DNA from: Bacteroidales bacterium
Lineage (GTDB): Bacteria; Bacteroidota; Bacteroidia; Bacteroidales; Bacteroidaceae
Assembly: GCA_015060865.1 (NCBI GenBank)
Contig: SUXS01000006.1
Location: forward strand, 1-64,000
DNA length: 64,000 bases
Direction of reading: 5' to 3'
Positions within the stretch are counted from its first letter, which is position 1; the number at the start of each line of letters is the position of its first letter. The notes beneath the pieces were generated by a model. The model was not told the DNA's origin and did not search any database. It saw nothing but the letters and a program-made list of their open reading frames with translations. Shown in pieces: positions 35,980-47,200 of the stretch. Position numbers and translations under genes: made by a program.

Positions 35980-37706
35980 TATCCAATTTTTTCAATCCAA
36001 GCCGCTACCTCATCCACCGTGGGGTTCTTGAGGTCGAGCTTATACTTCTTGTTCACGCCACAGATATCCATGTGAACCTTCTGGGGGTTGACACCCTGCA
36101 TGTCGGCCACAAGCTTATAGCCAGCCTTCTGAATCAGGGGCACCCACTCTTCGGGAACACCTATCTCCACATACTTGGCTGAGGGATCCTTCGGGGACTT
36201 CTTCTCGGGACGCATCTGCGGGAAGAAGAGTACCTCCTGAATGGTCTGCTGACCTGTCATGAGCATCACGAGGCGGTCCATACCGATACCCATACCCGAG
36301 GTGGGAGGCATACCGTACTCGAGGGCACGCACGAAGTCGTTGTCGATGAACATGGCCTCATCGTCGCCCTTCTCGCTCAGGCGAAGTTGCTCCTGGAAGC
36401 GCTCGAGCTGGTCGATGGGGTCGTTGAGCTCGCTATAGGCGTTGCACAGCTCCTTACCGTTGACCATGAGCTCGAAACGCTCGGTGAGCTCGGGATTCTC
36501 GCGGTGACGCTTGCAGAGGGGCGACATCTCGATGGGATAGTCGGTGATGAAGGTAGGCTGTATGTAGTTGCCCTCGCACTTCTCGCCGAAAATCTCGTCG
36601 ATGAGCTTACCCTTACCCATAGTTTCGTCGGTCTCTACACCCAGCTCCTTGCATACGCCACGCAGCTGAGCCTCATCCATGCCGGTGATGTCCACTCCAG
36701 TGAACTCTTTGATGGCCTCTGTCATGGTGCGGCGTGCGAAGGGAGCCTTGAAACTGATGACATTGTCGCCCACCTGCACCTCGGTAGTACCGTTCACATC
36801 GAGACAGATCTTCTCGAGCATCTGCTCGGTGAATGCCATCATCCAGTTATAGTCCTTGTAAGAGACGTAGATCTCCATACAGGTGAACTCGGGGTTGTGG
36901 GTGCGGTCCATACCCTCGTTGCGGAAGTTCTTGGAGAACTCATACACACCCTCAAAGCCACCCACGATGAGGCGCTTCAGGTAGAGCTCATTGGCAATAC
37001 GCAGGTACAAGGGGATGTCCAATGCGTTATGGTGAGTGATGAAGGGGCGTGCTGCCGCTCCACCGGGAATTGACTGCAATACAGGAGTCTCTACCTCCAT
37101 ATATCCGCGTGAGTTGAAGAACTCGCGCATAGAGGTGTACACCTTGTTACGCTTGATGAAGATATCCTTCACGCCATCGTTTACCACGAGGTCGACGTAG
37201 CGCTGACGGTAACGGAGCTCGGGGTCATCAAACTTGTCGTAAGCCACGCCATCCTTGTACTTCACGATAGGAAGCGGACGGATGCTCTTGGACAATACGG
37301 TGAGCTTGTGGGCATGTACGCTGATCTCGCCCATCTGCGTGCGGAACACCACACCCTCGATACCGATGAAATCACCGATATCGAGCAGGCGCTTGAACAC
37401 GACGTTGTACATATCCTTGTTCTCCTCGGGACAGATGTCATCGCGGGTGATATACACCTGGATGCGGCCCTTGGAGTCCTGCAGCTCCACGAACGAAGCC
37501 TTACCCATCACTCGACGGCTCATCAGACGGCCTGCGATAGATACCTTGCGAGGCTCGTCCTCGTCCTTGAACTCCTCTTTTATATCGGTAGAAAAAGCGT
37601 TGGTCACATACTCTGCGGCAGGATAGGGCTCGATGCCCATGGCACGCAATTCGTTCAGACTATTGCGTCTGATAATCTCTTGTTCACTAAGTTCCAATAC
37701 GTTCAT
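35979..37706 (-). CDS. lysS: Lysyl-tRNA synthetase, class II
   Basis: 575 residues from ATG at 37706 ([11 protein letters not shown]; an upstream TTG is less likely). The anticodon-binding OB fold ([24 protein letters not shown]) precedes the class II core with motif 2 [20 protein letters not shown] and motif 3 [16 protein letters not shown]-terminal extension after motif 3 (about 500-575, [18 protein letters not shown]) is characteristic of the Bacteroidales enzyme. First gene of an operon with gpsA and pgi. Confidence 0.97.
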   Translation of the reverse strand: MNVLELSEQEIIRRNSLNELRAMGIEPYPAAEYVTNAFSTDIKEEFKDEDEPRKVSIAGRLMSRRVMGKASFVELQDSKGRIQVYITRDDICPEENKDMYNVVFKRLLDIGDFIGIEGVVFRTQMGEISVHAHKLTVLSKSIRPLPIVKYKDGVAYDKFDDPELRYRQRYVDLVVNDGVKDIFIKRNKVYTSMREFFNSRGYMEVETPVLQSIPGGAAARPFITHHNALDIPLYLRIANELYLKRLIVGGFEGVYEFSKNFRNEGMDRTHNPEFTCMEIYVSYKDYNWMMAFTEQMLEKICLDVNGTTEVQVGDNVISFKAPFARRTMTEAIKEFTGVDITGMDEAQLRGVCKELGVETDETMGKGKLIDEIFGEKCEGNYIQPTFITDYPIEMSPLCKRHRENPELTERFELMVNGKELCNAYSELNDPIDQLERFQEQLRLSEKGDDEAMFIDNDFVRALEYGMPPTSGMGIGMDRLVMLMTGQQTIQEVLFFPQMRPEKKSPKDPSAKYVEIGVPEEWVPLIQKAGYKLVADMQGVNPQKVHMDICGVNKKYKLDLKNPTVDEVAAWIEKIG

Positions 37707-37734
37707 TTCTTTCAACGTTATGTATTTGAAAGTG

Positions 37735-37766
37735 CAAAGTTAGTGCAAGGTGAGCGAAATATCAAA
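37735..37766 (-). promoter_or_regulatory. Promoter of the lysS-gpsA-pgi operon
   Basis: Minus strand: TTTG (37763-37766), 20 bases, TAACTTTG (37735-37742), a full Bacteroidales consensus. The lysS ATG is 29 bases downstream. Confidence 0.75.
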
Positions 37767-37951
37767 TTTATTTGAATATTTCCGAACCGCCGCCTAACTT
37801 CATCAGAAAAAAAGGCCATTATCGCCAACATTCTGAATGTGCGAATTGGCCCATTACCCATCTCACCCAAACTTGTAATAAAATTCAACCGACTTCCAAC
37901 ATTGGAGAAAAGAAAAATCAAAAAATATCACCAACATATCAAGGAAAAAAG

Positions 37952-37959
37952 TATCTTTG
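37952..37959 (+). promoter_or_regulatory. Promoter -7 element of tdh
   Basis: TATCTTTG matches TAnnTTTG; the tdh ATG is 41 bases downstream. No clear TTTG element is placed upstream. Confidence 0.55.
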
Positions 37960-37999
37960 CAGAAGATATATTTCACACAACTAAATAAGATTCTAAAAC

Positions 38000-39025
38000 A
38001 TGAAAGCTTTAGTTAAGAAAGAGCCCATGAAGGGCATTTGGATGGAAGAAGTAGCCATGCCCAAAGTTGGTGTCAACGACGTACTCATAAAAATCAAGAA
38101 GACCGCCATCTGCGGCACTGACCTCCATATCTACAAGTGGGACGAGTGGAGCCAGAAGACAATCAAGACACCCATGACTATTGGCCACGAATACGTAGGA
38201 GTGGTTGCAGAAGTAGGCCCTGGTGTACGCAACATCAAGGTGGGCGACCGCGTAACAGGCGAAGGGCATATTGCATGCGGACATTGCCGTAACTGCCGCC
38301 GAGGCCTCCAGCACATCTGTGAAAACAGTATAGGAGTAGGCGTGAACCGTGACGGAGCCTTTGCCGAATACCTCTGCATCCCAGAATCAAACGTAGTAAA
38401 ACTTGACGACCGCATATCAGACGATATGGCTGCCATTATGGACCCATTTGGCAACGCCACACACACCGCATTATCGTTTCCCCTTCTGGGCGAAGACATA
38501 CTCATCACTGGCGCAGGGCTCATCGGCACCATGGCCACTGCCATCGCTAAATTTGCCGGTGCAAAAAACATCGTGGTCACTGACCTGAGCGATTATCGTC
38601 TCGACATAGCAAAGAAAATGGGTGCCACCTGTACTGTAAACGCATCGAAAGGCGAGACCCTGCAGGGTGCCATGGATCAGCTCGGCATACGAGGCTTTGA
38701 CGTAGGTCTCGAAATGTCCGGCGCACCCGTTGCCTTCCGCGAGATGGTAGCCAAGATGTACAACGGATCTAAGATTGCCCAGTTAGGCATCCTACCCCCT
38801 ACAACAACCGTAGACTGGAGCGAAATCATATTCAAGGCACTCACCATCAAAGGTATCTATGGCCGTGAGATGTGGGAGACATGGTACAAAATGGAACAGA
38901 TGCTCATCTCGGGACTGGACCTCTCACCCGTCATCACACACCACTTCCCCATTGCCGAATTCCAAAAAGGATTTGATGTAATGGAATCCGGTCAATGCGG
39001 CAAGGTAATCCTTGACTGGGAATAA
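38000..39025 (+). CDS. tdh: L-threonine 3-dehydrogenase
   Basis: 341 residues, zinc-dependent MDR family. Seen are the catalytic zinc motif [31 protein letters not shown], four structural zinc cysteines in [18 protein letters not shown]-binding [20 protein letters not shown], and the threonine-specific [15 protein letters not shown]. It oxidises L-threonine to 2-amino-3-ketobutyrate. The usual partner kbl (CoA ligase) is not adjacent, so it must be elsewhere. It has its own promoter and terminator. Confidence 0.96.
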   Translation: MKALVKKEPMKGIWMEEVAMPKVGVNDVLIKIKKTAICGTDLHIYKWDEWSQKTIKTPMTIGHEYVGVVAEVGPGVRNIKVGDRVTGEGHIACGHCRNCRRGLQHICENSIGVGVNRDGAFAEYLCIPESNVVKLDDRISDDMAAIMDPFGNATHTALSFPLLGEDILITGAGLIGTMATAIAKFAGAKNIVVTDLSDYRLDIAKKMGATCTVNASKGETLQGAMDQLGIRGFDVGLEMSGAPVAFREMVAKMYNGSKIAQLGILPPTTTVDWSEIIFKALTIKGIYGREMWETWYKMEQMLISGLDLSPVITHHFPIAEFQKGFDVMESGQCGKVILDWE

Positions 39026-39056
39026 GAAATGGTATCCAATTCCCCCAGCAACACAT

Positions 39057-39084
39057 CCGAGCGTACCCATAGAGGCACGCTCGG
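39057..39084 (+). terminator. Terminator of tdh
   Basis: Stem CCGAGCGT / ACGCTCGG (8 perfect pairs) with a 12-base loop; weak T run. Confidence 0.55.
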
Positions 39085-39147
39085 AGAATTGCGAAAATAC
39101 AGATTGAACCGATTTCAACCAATTAGCACTGTACGAACAGACAAACA

Positions 39148-40317
39148 ATGATTATGACACCTGAAGAATTTAAGGACATGCGTCCGTTTGAACCTGAAGA
39201 GTTGCCTGCAGCGTACGACAGTCTGCTGGCCGACCCCATGTTTCGTGCTGTAGTAGGCATGGTGATGCCGCAGATTCCTGCCGAGGCGTTAGGTCCGATG
39301 ATGCACGGCTGCAAGACCTGTCAGGAGTTTCAGTACACCTTCATCCGCCCATTACTGGATGGAGTCATCAAGAAGTGTACTCAAGGGCTGACCAACGACT
39401 TCAGCCAGCTGGAGTTGTCCAAAGAGAAGGAGAACTACACCTACATATCAAACCATCGCGACATCGTGCTAGACTCGGGCCTGCTCGACATGATCCTCTT
39501 CGTGGAGAAGGAATTCGACACGGTGGAGATTGCCATCGGCGACAATCTGCTCATCTACCCGTGGATAAAGACGCTTGTGCGCATCAACCGCAGCTTCATC
39601 GTCACCCGCAAGGGCGGCATACGCGAGATGTTGCAGTCGAGCATCCGACTGTCATCGTACATGCACTACGTCATCAGCGAGAAGAGGTCGCCCATATGGA
39701 TTGCGCAGCGCGAAGGCCGTTCGAAGGACTCTACCGACCACACTCAGGAGAGTATCCTGAAGATGTTTGCCATGGGTAGCGAGGGCACTCCTGCCGAGCG
39801 CCTCATTGCACTCAATATGGCTCCGCTGGCAATCTCCTATGAGTATGACCCGTGTGACTGGCTCAAGGCCATGGAATTCCAGCTCAAGCGCGACAATCCC
39901 GAGTACAAGAAGTCGCAAGCCGATGACCTGATGAACATGAAGACGGGCATCTTTGGCTACAAAGGCCGCGTACACTACCAGGCTGCCGCGTGCATGAACG
40001 ACTTCATCGCTGCCCTGCCTGCCGACATGCCGAAGAACGATTTCTATGCTGCCGTAGCGCAGGAGATTGACCGCCGCATCTACGCGAGCTATCGCCTCTA
40101 TCCGGGCAACTACGTGGCCATAGACCTGCTGCAAGGAGACAACACCTGTGCCGACCGCTACACGGCCGAGGAACGCGCCACCTTCGAGCAATACCTTGCC
40201 GGGCAGTTACAGAAAATCGACATGCCGGGCAAGGACGAGGAGTTCCTGCGCAGCAAACTGCTGGAGATGTATGCCAACCCTGCGTTGAATCAGTTAAGCG
40301 TGCAGCGTGAAGCGTAA
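39148..40317 (+). CDS. PlsC-like glycerol acyltransferase
   Basis: 389 residues. The acyltransferase motif I is ISNHRDIVLDSGLLD (H-x4-D, about 93-98), motif II SFIVTRKGG, and motif III IAQREGRSKDSTD. It lacks an obvious membrane helix. This family of PlsC-like proteins is common in Bacteroidales and probably acylates lysophosphatidate or another hydroxyl substrate. Frame start is M at 39148 or the next M at 39154. The NigD-like gene overlaps its end by 11 bases, suggesting coupling. Confidence 0.85.
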   Translation: MIMTPEEFKDMRPFEPEELPAAYDSLLADPMFRAVVGMVMPQIPAEALGPMMHGCKTCQEFQYTFIRPLLDGVIKKCTQGLTNDFSQLELSKEKENYTYISNHRDIVLDSGLLDMILFVEKEFDTVEIAIGDNLLIYPWIKTLVRINRSFIVTRKGGIREMLQSSIRLSSYMHYVISEKRSPIWIAQREGRSKDSTDHTQESILKMFAMGSEGTPAERLIALNMAPLAISYEYDPCDWLKAMEFQLKRDNPEYKKSQADDLMNMKTGIFGYKGRVHYQAAACMNDFIAALPADMPKNDFYAAVAQEIDRRIYASYRLYPGNYVAIDLLQGDNTCADRYTAEERATFEQYLAGQLQKIDMPGKDEEFLRSKLLEMYANPALNQLSVQREA

Positions 40318-40996
40318 GGCATTGAAAGCAATACGGGCGACACTGCTGTTGCTCCCCATCCTCACCCTGCTCTGCAGTTGCGAGGATGTGGCTGAGGATA
40401 ATTACCGCTACCCTTCGGTGCGTACCGACTTTGCCTGCATTGCCACTGACGGCAAGGGGAGGATTAAGCATTTGCTGCTTGATGACGGGAGCTGTTACCC
40501 GGTACGCCTCACCCAGGATTTCCTTGAGGCCTACGACGACGAACCCACCTACAAGCGCGACACGCTGTATCGGCTCCTCAGCGTATACGAACTGGTAAGC
40601 ACAGCACAGAACGATACCGTAGCCGACCTCTATGCCTTGGGCAGCATCATCTCGCAGGTGCCGACACCGCTCCGCGATGACGAAGAGCTGCATCAGAATC
40701 CCGTGTACCTGCAGAGCATATGGCTCTCGGGTGGTTATTTGAACTTCGTGCTCGAAGTGAAGGCACTCAACGGGAAGCACAGCATCGGCTTTGTCGACAC
40801 CACGCCCGAGGGAATGCAAGGCAAGGAGTTTACCTTTTATCATCGGGTGGTAGATGATGTGGAATCGTATCGTCAGAAACTTTATGGTTCCATTCCTCTC
40901 GTTCCTTTCAAGGAATCTTTGGGACAGGGCGACACGCTGCGCTTCGTAGTAAATACTTACGATAAGGGGAACAGGAAAATTGATTTCCCCATGTAA
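40307..40996 (+). CDS. NigD-like lipoprotein
   Basis: 229 residues starting at GTG, overlapping the acyltransferase end by 11 bases. Signal peptide with lipobox LTLLCSCED, the cysteine at about residue 25 then acidic residues. The body (ACIATDGKGRIKHLLLDDGSCYPV, FVLEVKALNGKHSIGFV) matches the NigD-type N-terminal OB and C-terminal fold, known first from a bacteriocin-linked locus in Prevotella nigrescens. Outer-membrane or periplasmic location is inferred. It shares a terminator with the convergent small gene. Confidence 0.85.
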   Translation: MKRKALKAIRATLLLLPILTLLCSCEDVAEDNYRYPSVRTDFACIATDGKGRIKHLLLDDGSCYPVRLTQDFLEAYDDEPTYKRDTLYRLLSVYELVSTAQNDTVADLYALGSIISQVPTPLRDDEELHQNPVYLQSIWLSGGYLNFVLEVKALNGKHSIGFVDTTPEGMQGKEFTFYHRVVDDVESYRQKLYGSIPLVPFKESLGQGDTLRFVVNTYDKGNRKIDFPM

Positions 40997-41019
40997 GACC
41001 TATTATGTTGCAACAAAAA

Positions 41020-41056
41020 AGGCGAAGCTGGGACATAACATTCCCGCTTCGTCTTT
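41020..41056. terminator. Bidirectional terminator between NigD and peptide genes
   Basis: GGCGAAGC-GGGA pairs with TCCC-GCTTCGTC across an 8-base loop; A-run on the left and T-rich on the right suit both strands. Confidence 0.65.
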
Positions 41057-41088
41057 TCTCTATCGTATGAGGGGCTATACAAGGAAGA

Positions 41089-41295
41089 CTAGTCTTCCCA
41101 CAAGTTGCCCCATGAGCCACGACGGCCTCTTGAGAGCTCTTCATCGGGCTCTTCATCACCTTCAACCTTAATCGAGATTGCTAACATCGAATCAACCTCT
41201 ATTTCTATCAGTTCGGCCGAGGGCCTAACATATGCCAACTTCATAGTTCCAAGCGCTACGGAATGATTACCTATTACCAATTGATTATCTGACAT
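41089..41295 (-). CDS. Small protein with C-terminal RRGSWGNLWED motif, paralogue 1
   Basis: 68 residues from MSDNQLVIGN; the ATG lies inside the end of the giant M60 gene, which stops 11 bases later, so translation is probably coupled. Its core MKLAYVRPSAELIEIEVDSM aligns with MKQTYIKPECEEIKVEIHTP of the second copy at 50998-51180, and both end in a charged linker then GRRGSWGNLWED or RRGRWGNLWDTD. The family is short, has no full signal peptide, and occurs behind genes whose products end in VYIVNGKK. Function unknown; a leader-core peptide or a cis-acting partner of the secreted protein are possibilities. Confidence 0.7.
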   Translation of the reverse strand: MSDNQLVIGNHSVALGTMKLAYVRPSAELIEIEVDSMLAISIKVEGDEEPDEELSRGRRGSWGNLWED

Positions 41296-44200
41296 GTACA
41301 TACAATTTCTTTCCATTAACAATATAAACACCAGAGGCAACGACCTTGCTGACGCGATGACCATAAATATTATAGATAACCGGTTGTTGAGCATCTGACT
41401 CGTTGGCTGGTGCCATGTCGGTAGTTCCCCTCACACGGAAACGGAATGCCGAGACATTGGTGGTAGAGCAGTCCCAAGCGAAGCTGATCTTGTTTGCCGA
41501 TACTTTGTAATGTGTAGCTGCATCTACCTCTTTTCCGGAAGCATCATACTTCACACTATTTTTATATAGCCCTACCTCGCCATTCTTCTGTCCAAACACG
41601 TAATACTTATGGTTATCCGCCGCTTCTTTATATACAAGATAGGGACTACCATATAGGCGATTCCCTGACACATCATCAGCTGCATCCTCATCAGTATAAT
41701 AGAAACTATATGTTGCAGAAGGAGCATCCAGAATCACAGCCGTCCGGGCTGGCAGCACCTTGCCTTTCAGTTTATTCAGTGTCAGCGTACCTGTCCCCTC
41801 CGAGTCAACCTCGATATCAGACCCGTCAATGATATAGGCTTTCACTCCTTCAGGTATAGCCACCGGATAGTTGAGATAGAACCCAGCATGACAATATTTG
41901 CCAATCGTGAGTGCAAACTGCACGAGTGAGATATCCTCAACCTCCTCGATGCGCCATGCAGATCCTCCGTTAGCACCAGTTTCCCAACGCACAACTTTCC
42001 CGTTACCATCAGCATGCAACATAATATCACCACACCAGATACCGACCTGACCATCTGTGGACAGAGGTACGATGCTTATATTTCCTGCATCATCGTAAAG
42101 CGGAAGTGCCGTATATAGTTTCCAGCCATTATTAGCCAAACTTGTACCTGTATGCAGATTTGTCATGTTATACGCTCCATTGGCTGTTTCTGCAAAGGTC
42201 CATATCGTCGTAGCATCATCGGTGCCCCTTGAAGAGGTGTGGAAAATTCTATTCTCGTCGGGGTTCACATAGGCATACTCAGGAGCTTGATCAGAGCCTC
42301 TTGCCACAGAGCGCAAGCGATAGAACTTACCTTCCTCCGGCATATTGATTACGAGTGCTTCGTTGGCTGCTACCAGTGCATTATAGGCAGAGGTATAATC
42401 ATCATCTGCTGCCGTTTCACTTCCAAGCACCATGGTTGCATTGTTATAGGCTGTGTTATATGCTCCAGCAAGAATAGCAGAGAAATGTCCCACGGCATCA
42501 CCCCCCACAACACTTCCTGTGGCAAACTTCACGTCATTGGTATAATAATTGTAGAGTGCGTAGTAAGCCTCAGTCTTATCGATAATCACTTGTTCAAACT
42601 TGAAGAGTGTTCCTTTATCGTTAGCGTCATTATAGAATCCCATCTTATTAGCGACACCACCATAGTTACTGAAATACCAAGTATCCGTACCATTCGATGT
42701 GCAGGTGATATTGTACCAACCAACATTCCTGTTTTCTTCGTTCATGTGCTCATTTGTGATGGTCCACTCTTGTGTATATCCTTCAGAGCCAGTTGCCATA
42801 CCCTTCACCTTGCTGTTACCTTCGCTGAAGTTATTGGCACTCAAGGCGAGTGTGGTGTTGCCAGCATAGTAAGGCATGATATACACCTTGCCATCTGTTG
42901 CGGGCATGAAATACCATGCTTGCGATTTGTCACCCAATAGATAGGTAGAAGCAACCGCCACCATAGCGGTACTATTGTCATACTGGAGAATAGGAGCGCC
43001 ATCGCGTTGGAGAGCAATCTTATAAGTAACCGGAGTATTTGCATCAAGCGTAATCTGTACGGGCAACTCTGCATAGTTGATGGCAGTCTGCAGGTTATCT
43101 TTTGCAGCCTGCAATGCAGTCAAAGCCGCTTCATACTCGCTTGCTGTGGTAGCTTTGCTTTCATACTTCTCCTGTGCCGCATCTACAGCTTCCCGGGTAG
43201 CAGTCATCAGTTGCTCCGTCACATTGAGCGAACCTGCGTAGTTGAATGTATCATCGGTATAGCATGATTCGACAAGGGAGTTAACTTCCCCAATCAATGT
43301 ATTCAATGCAGACTTGTCAAGCGGTTCAGTCTCTGTCAATGTCCACAATGAGCAGGCATTGCCTGAGCCTACCCCAGTATTATGAAGATTAGACTGCAGA
43401 TTAGTGCAACTTCCGTCCGTGCAATCCGATCCATTGTTGTTAAGATACAGGTTATCACCTACAGTAAAAGTCCTTGCTTCAAGAGTATGTGAGGGCTTAG
43501 CCATTGTCCAAATCGTATTCTTCTCATCACTTGCATAGATAGCCCCATTGGTATGATTCAGGTACTTATCCGTCACATAGCTCTTGATATAGTACCCATT
43601 CTCTTCATTGGCAGCTTCAAATCGGAAGAGAGAACCCTCAGCGGAGCGACCGTTGATAATGCTGCCATTATCACGGATGAAGCGAGTGGTATTGTGAGCA
43701 TATTCCGACCTGCACTCAAGGGTATAATATTTCGTAGTATCCACCAATGGAGTCATCGTGTAGGCGACGGTAATGGTGCTATTCTCGTGGTCGACGATTA
43801 TCACTCCTTCATTGTAACCATCAATATCCTTCGCCACGAGCTGTTCCCCATCAATCTGCCCAATAATAACAATAGTGTCGGCTTCCACATACTCGGAGCT
43901 ATTGAATGTGACGCCCCCCGTACCGTCGCCACCGGTAACCCGTACGGTGTATGTGTATATCTCCTGATAGATAACGGTGACAGTTGTGCCTATCACGGTC
44001 ACCACACCTTCTGTGTATCCTTCAAGGGTAATGGCCGTGAAGGCAGATGCTGTGAGATCCACCGGTGCCCTGAAGGTGGCATTATGGGCATAGGTCTTGT
44101 TGCGATAGGCCACACCGCCATTAGCATCACCACCGACAACCTGTATGGTATAGGTCACATACGAATGGCTGTTCTTGGCCAAGTCAAGAGCTTCGTAGTC

Positions 44201-47200
44201 GGCCTGCAACTTGGCAATAGCTTCCTCTATCTGGTTCACGGTAGTAGCCATCTCATAGGTAGCTTGAGCCGATGCATTCTCTGCGTATGCTGCTATCATC
44301 AATTCTTCGGTAGCGTCACCGGAATTGGCTCCCAGTTCTACGTTGTAACTTTCGGGCCGACCGATGGCTGTGATATCCAGTTCCTTCATACCGAAGAAAT
44401 AGTAACCTCCATAAGCCTCTGTTCCAGGTCCATTCGAAGCTGTTACCGTGAAACGTAGATAGCGGTAAGCCTTTGCAGACTCTATGAGTTCTGAGGTATA
44501 GGTCACATTATTGTTATAATCACCCCATTCCTTACTAACCGTAGTTATGACGTCATTAAAATCACTTCCATCGTTGCTACCCGAAATGGTCATCTCCGTA
44601 GGAGCAGGCGATCCATTGCGAGGAGTGTAGCTGAAGACGAAGTCGTTAATAGCCACTCCTTCACCCATATCTACCTGTATGTAGTGAGGCTCATTGACCA
44701 CTGCCCCACTCCAACGGGTATGGAAGTATGTATTCAGGCTACCATCTACCAAAGCGGCAATACCATCACCGTCCTTGCTTCCACCTCCCGTATTCTGGTC
44801 AGCATTGGTCGACACATACCAAGAGGCACCAGCATCACTGGCCTGCAGGGCCAGTTCTCCGCCCAATGTGGCCGGCATATAGGTCACCGAGCCACAAGAC
44901 GAGATCAGACTTGCAGTATTGCCAATAAGTTCCTGCAGTTCGGCCTTCTTGGCCGCGAGAGCTGCCTCCTTTGCTTCATTGTAAGCTGCCAACAACATAT
45001 CGTATTGTGCTTGCAATTCTGCAATCGCTGTCATGTAATCCTGTTTTGTAGCCGAGGCATTGCCGCACATTACCAGAGCTTCGAGCACCTCGTCACAAGC
45101 CATCACCATTTCGTTCGTAGTGATATACGGTGAGTAATCCGCGTATAGGTTCACCTGAGTAGACGAGCGGCCCAGGCCAAACTCAGCCAAGCCGAAGTAG
45201 TAGTAGCCGTTATACTTTCCACCCGATGTAGTAGCCTTCACCGTAAAACGCAAGTAGCGATATGCGTTGTTGCTACTTCCCAAGTCAGCGCTATAAGCTG
45301 TATTCTGAGCTGTAGGCAGGTCACTCAATGTTTTTATATCATGCCACAATAGGGCATCATTGCTTCCTGTGACTTCCACCTTTGTGGGAAAATCCTTTCC
45401 CCATGGGGTAGTATAGGTGGTATATGTCCATACAAATTCAGCCAGACTTTTTCCTTCTCCCAGATCCACCTGAATGTAATGTTCTTCGGCTACGGGCGAG
45501 TCTTTCCATACGGTATGGAAGTAGGTATCAGGATTGTTGTCATACGAGAGCTCTATACCATGCCCGGGTTCCGGAGCATTGGAGGTCACGCTGCACGAAA
45601 CCAAATCAACGTTTCCCTTATACTGCACCATAGCCATCTCATTCACGAGTGACTCCGTTTTCTCTATCAGGTACTCCAGTTCATTGCGTTTCTCAGTCTC
45701 GGCATCCACCTCTACGGCCGTAATATACCATTGAGTAGCGTCGGATCCAGTGCCCCACCCCACGATTTTGTATCCTTGTGACGATGAGCAGTGCAGTCCT
45801 GTGGCTCCCACAAGCGCCCATAGGCCATTGTCCATATATTCGAGCCTGTAGGCATGGGCATCAGCGGCAGAAGTTGCTGTAGCACTTAGTTCCGCGCCTG
45901 TAGACACGTTTCCGGGGTAAGTCTGCGTACTTTTATTCTTTATATAATAGGCCCCTCTGGTATCCGATTCCTCAAAATACCAGCGCTGTGTATCGGCATC
46001 TTCATCGGTGGCTTCTCCCAGCATCACCTTGTTGGCATCAATAGACATGGAGCGCTCAGGATATGCTTTGTTTACCAGGCGATAGGCATTGCCTCCTACA
46101 ACACCTATATAGGCATATCCGTCATTCTGCACGTTGGCATACTCCTGATACAGCACATCGCATACCGCAGCATAGGATGCCACGATTTTGTCATCGTACA
46201 CCTGCTTGGCTGTATTGTAGGCAGATATCAAGTCGGTCAAGGAGGATTTCCTATAATACCCCACCTTTGTCCCTGTCTCATCAGAAAGCTTTACGATAGC
46301 CTCTACCCTCTCAAGCAACTTGCCCAATGCTGTGTACTTGGCCTCGCTGTCATCGGAGTCCATCACATCCATGGGGGCCGATGTTGAATTGTCGGCGTTG
46401 ACCACCTTGAATTCCACCTCGCCCGAAGCGATGAGTGCAGCACACTCGTCAGATATTTCAAATGTTTTTTTGTCCGAGAAGGCTATCAGTTCGCCCTCAG
46501 TATTGTAGATGGCAAATCCCACGCCACCTTCACCGGTCATTGTCACCGTATTTCCCGTTACGGCATAGGTGTAGTCGGATGCAGCATTGCCGGGGAATGA
46601 GGCATAGCTTCCGACCTCTGCACATACCACGCTTTCGCCGTAGAAGTCCAAGTTGTCTCCCTTATGGCTCTTGATTGTCTCCCCTGTAGCATCGTTGATG
46701 AAGATTACCGAGAGGTTTTCCTCAAATCCCCAGTCCTTCACCTCGGCAATGGCCGCATCAATATCGTCTTGTGTCTGGGTATATTCTGAGTTGCTATAGT
46801 CACCCACCAGACGACTGTCCATCACACTGAAGAAGCCATAAGCCCGGAAAAACTCCGTGAGGTCATCCCCCGAAGCTAAGCAGCACTTTTTGTAGAAGTG
46901 GAGCAGCGTAGTATTTCCTTGCTGAACATACCCTATACTCATTGGATCCTGACGGAGCATCTCGAATAGGCGGGGATAGAACTTGGGATTATGTCCGAGC
47001 ACGTGATAGTAGAGGAATAGCTTGTAATACATATGGGTCAGTGCCCAGATGTTGTTGGTAAAGAAGTCGGCCCCCTCAGTATTGTAGGCGGCCAGTACGT
47101 TGGTGAGCGAACCATTGTCTCCATTGTATCGTGAGGTGGTCTCTCCATAATACCACAGCACCACGTTGGCGAAGAGGTTGTTGGTCACCTCGGTGAGTCC

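Noticed and set aside
38000..39025. tdh-kbl operon
   Set aside because: The expected kbl is not adjacent, so only tdh is annotated.
42239..44458. Plus-strand frames opposite the M60 gene
   Set aside because: Antisense to the giant gene, without start context or known domains.
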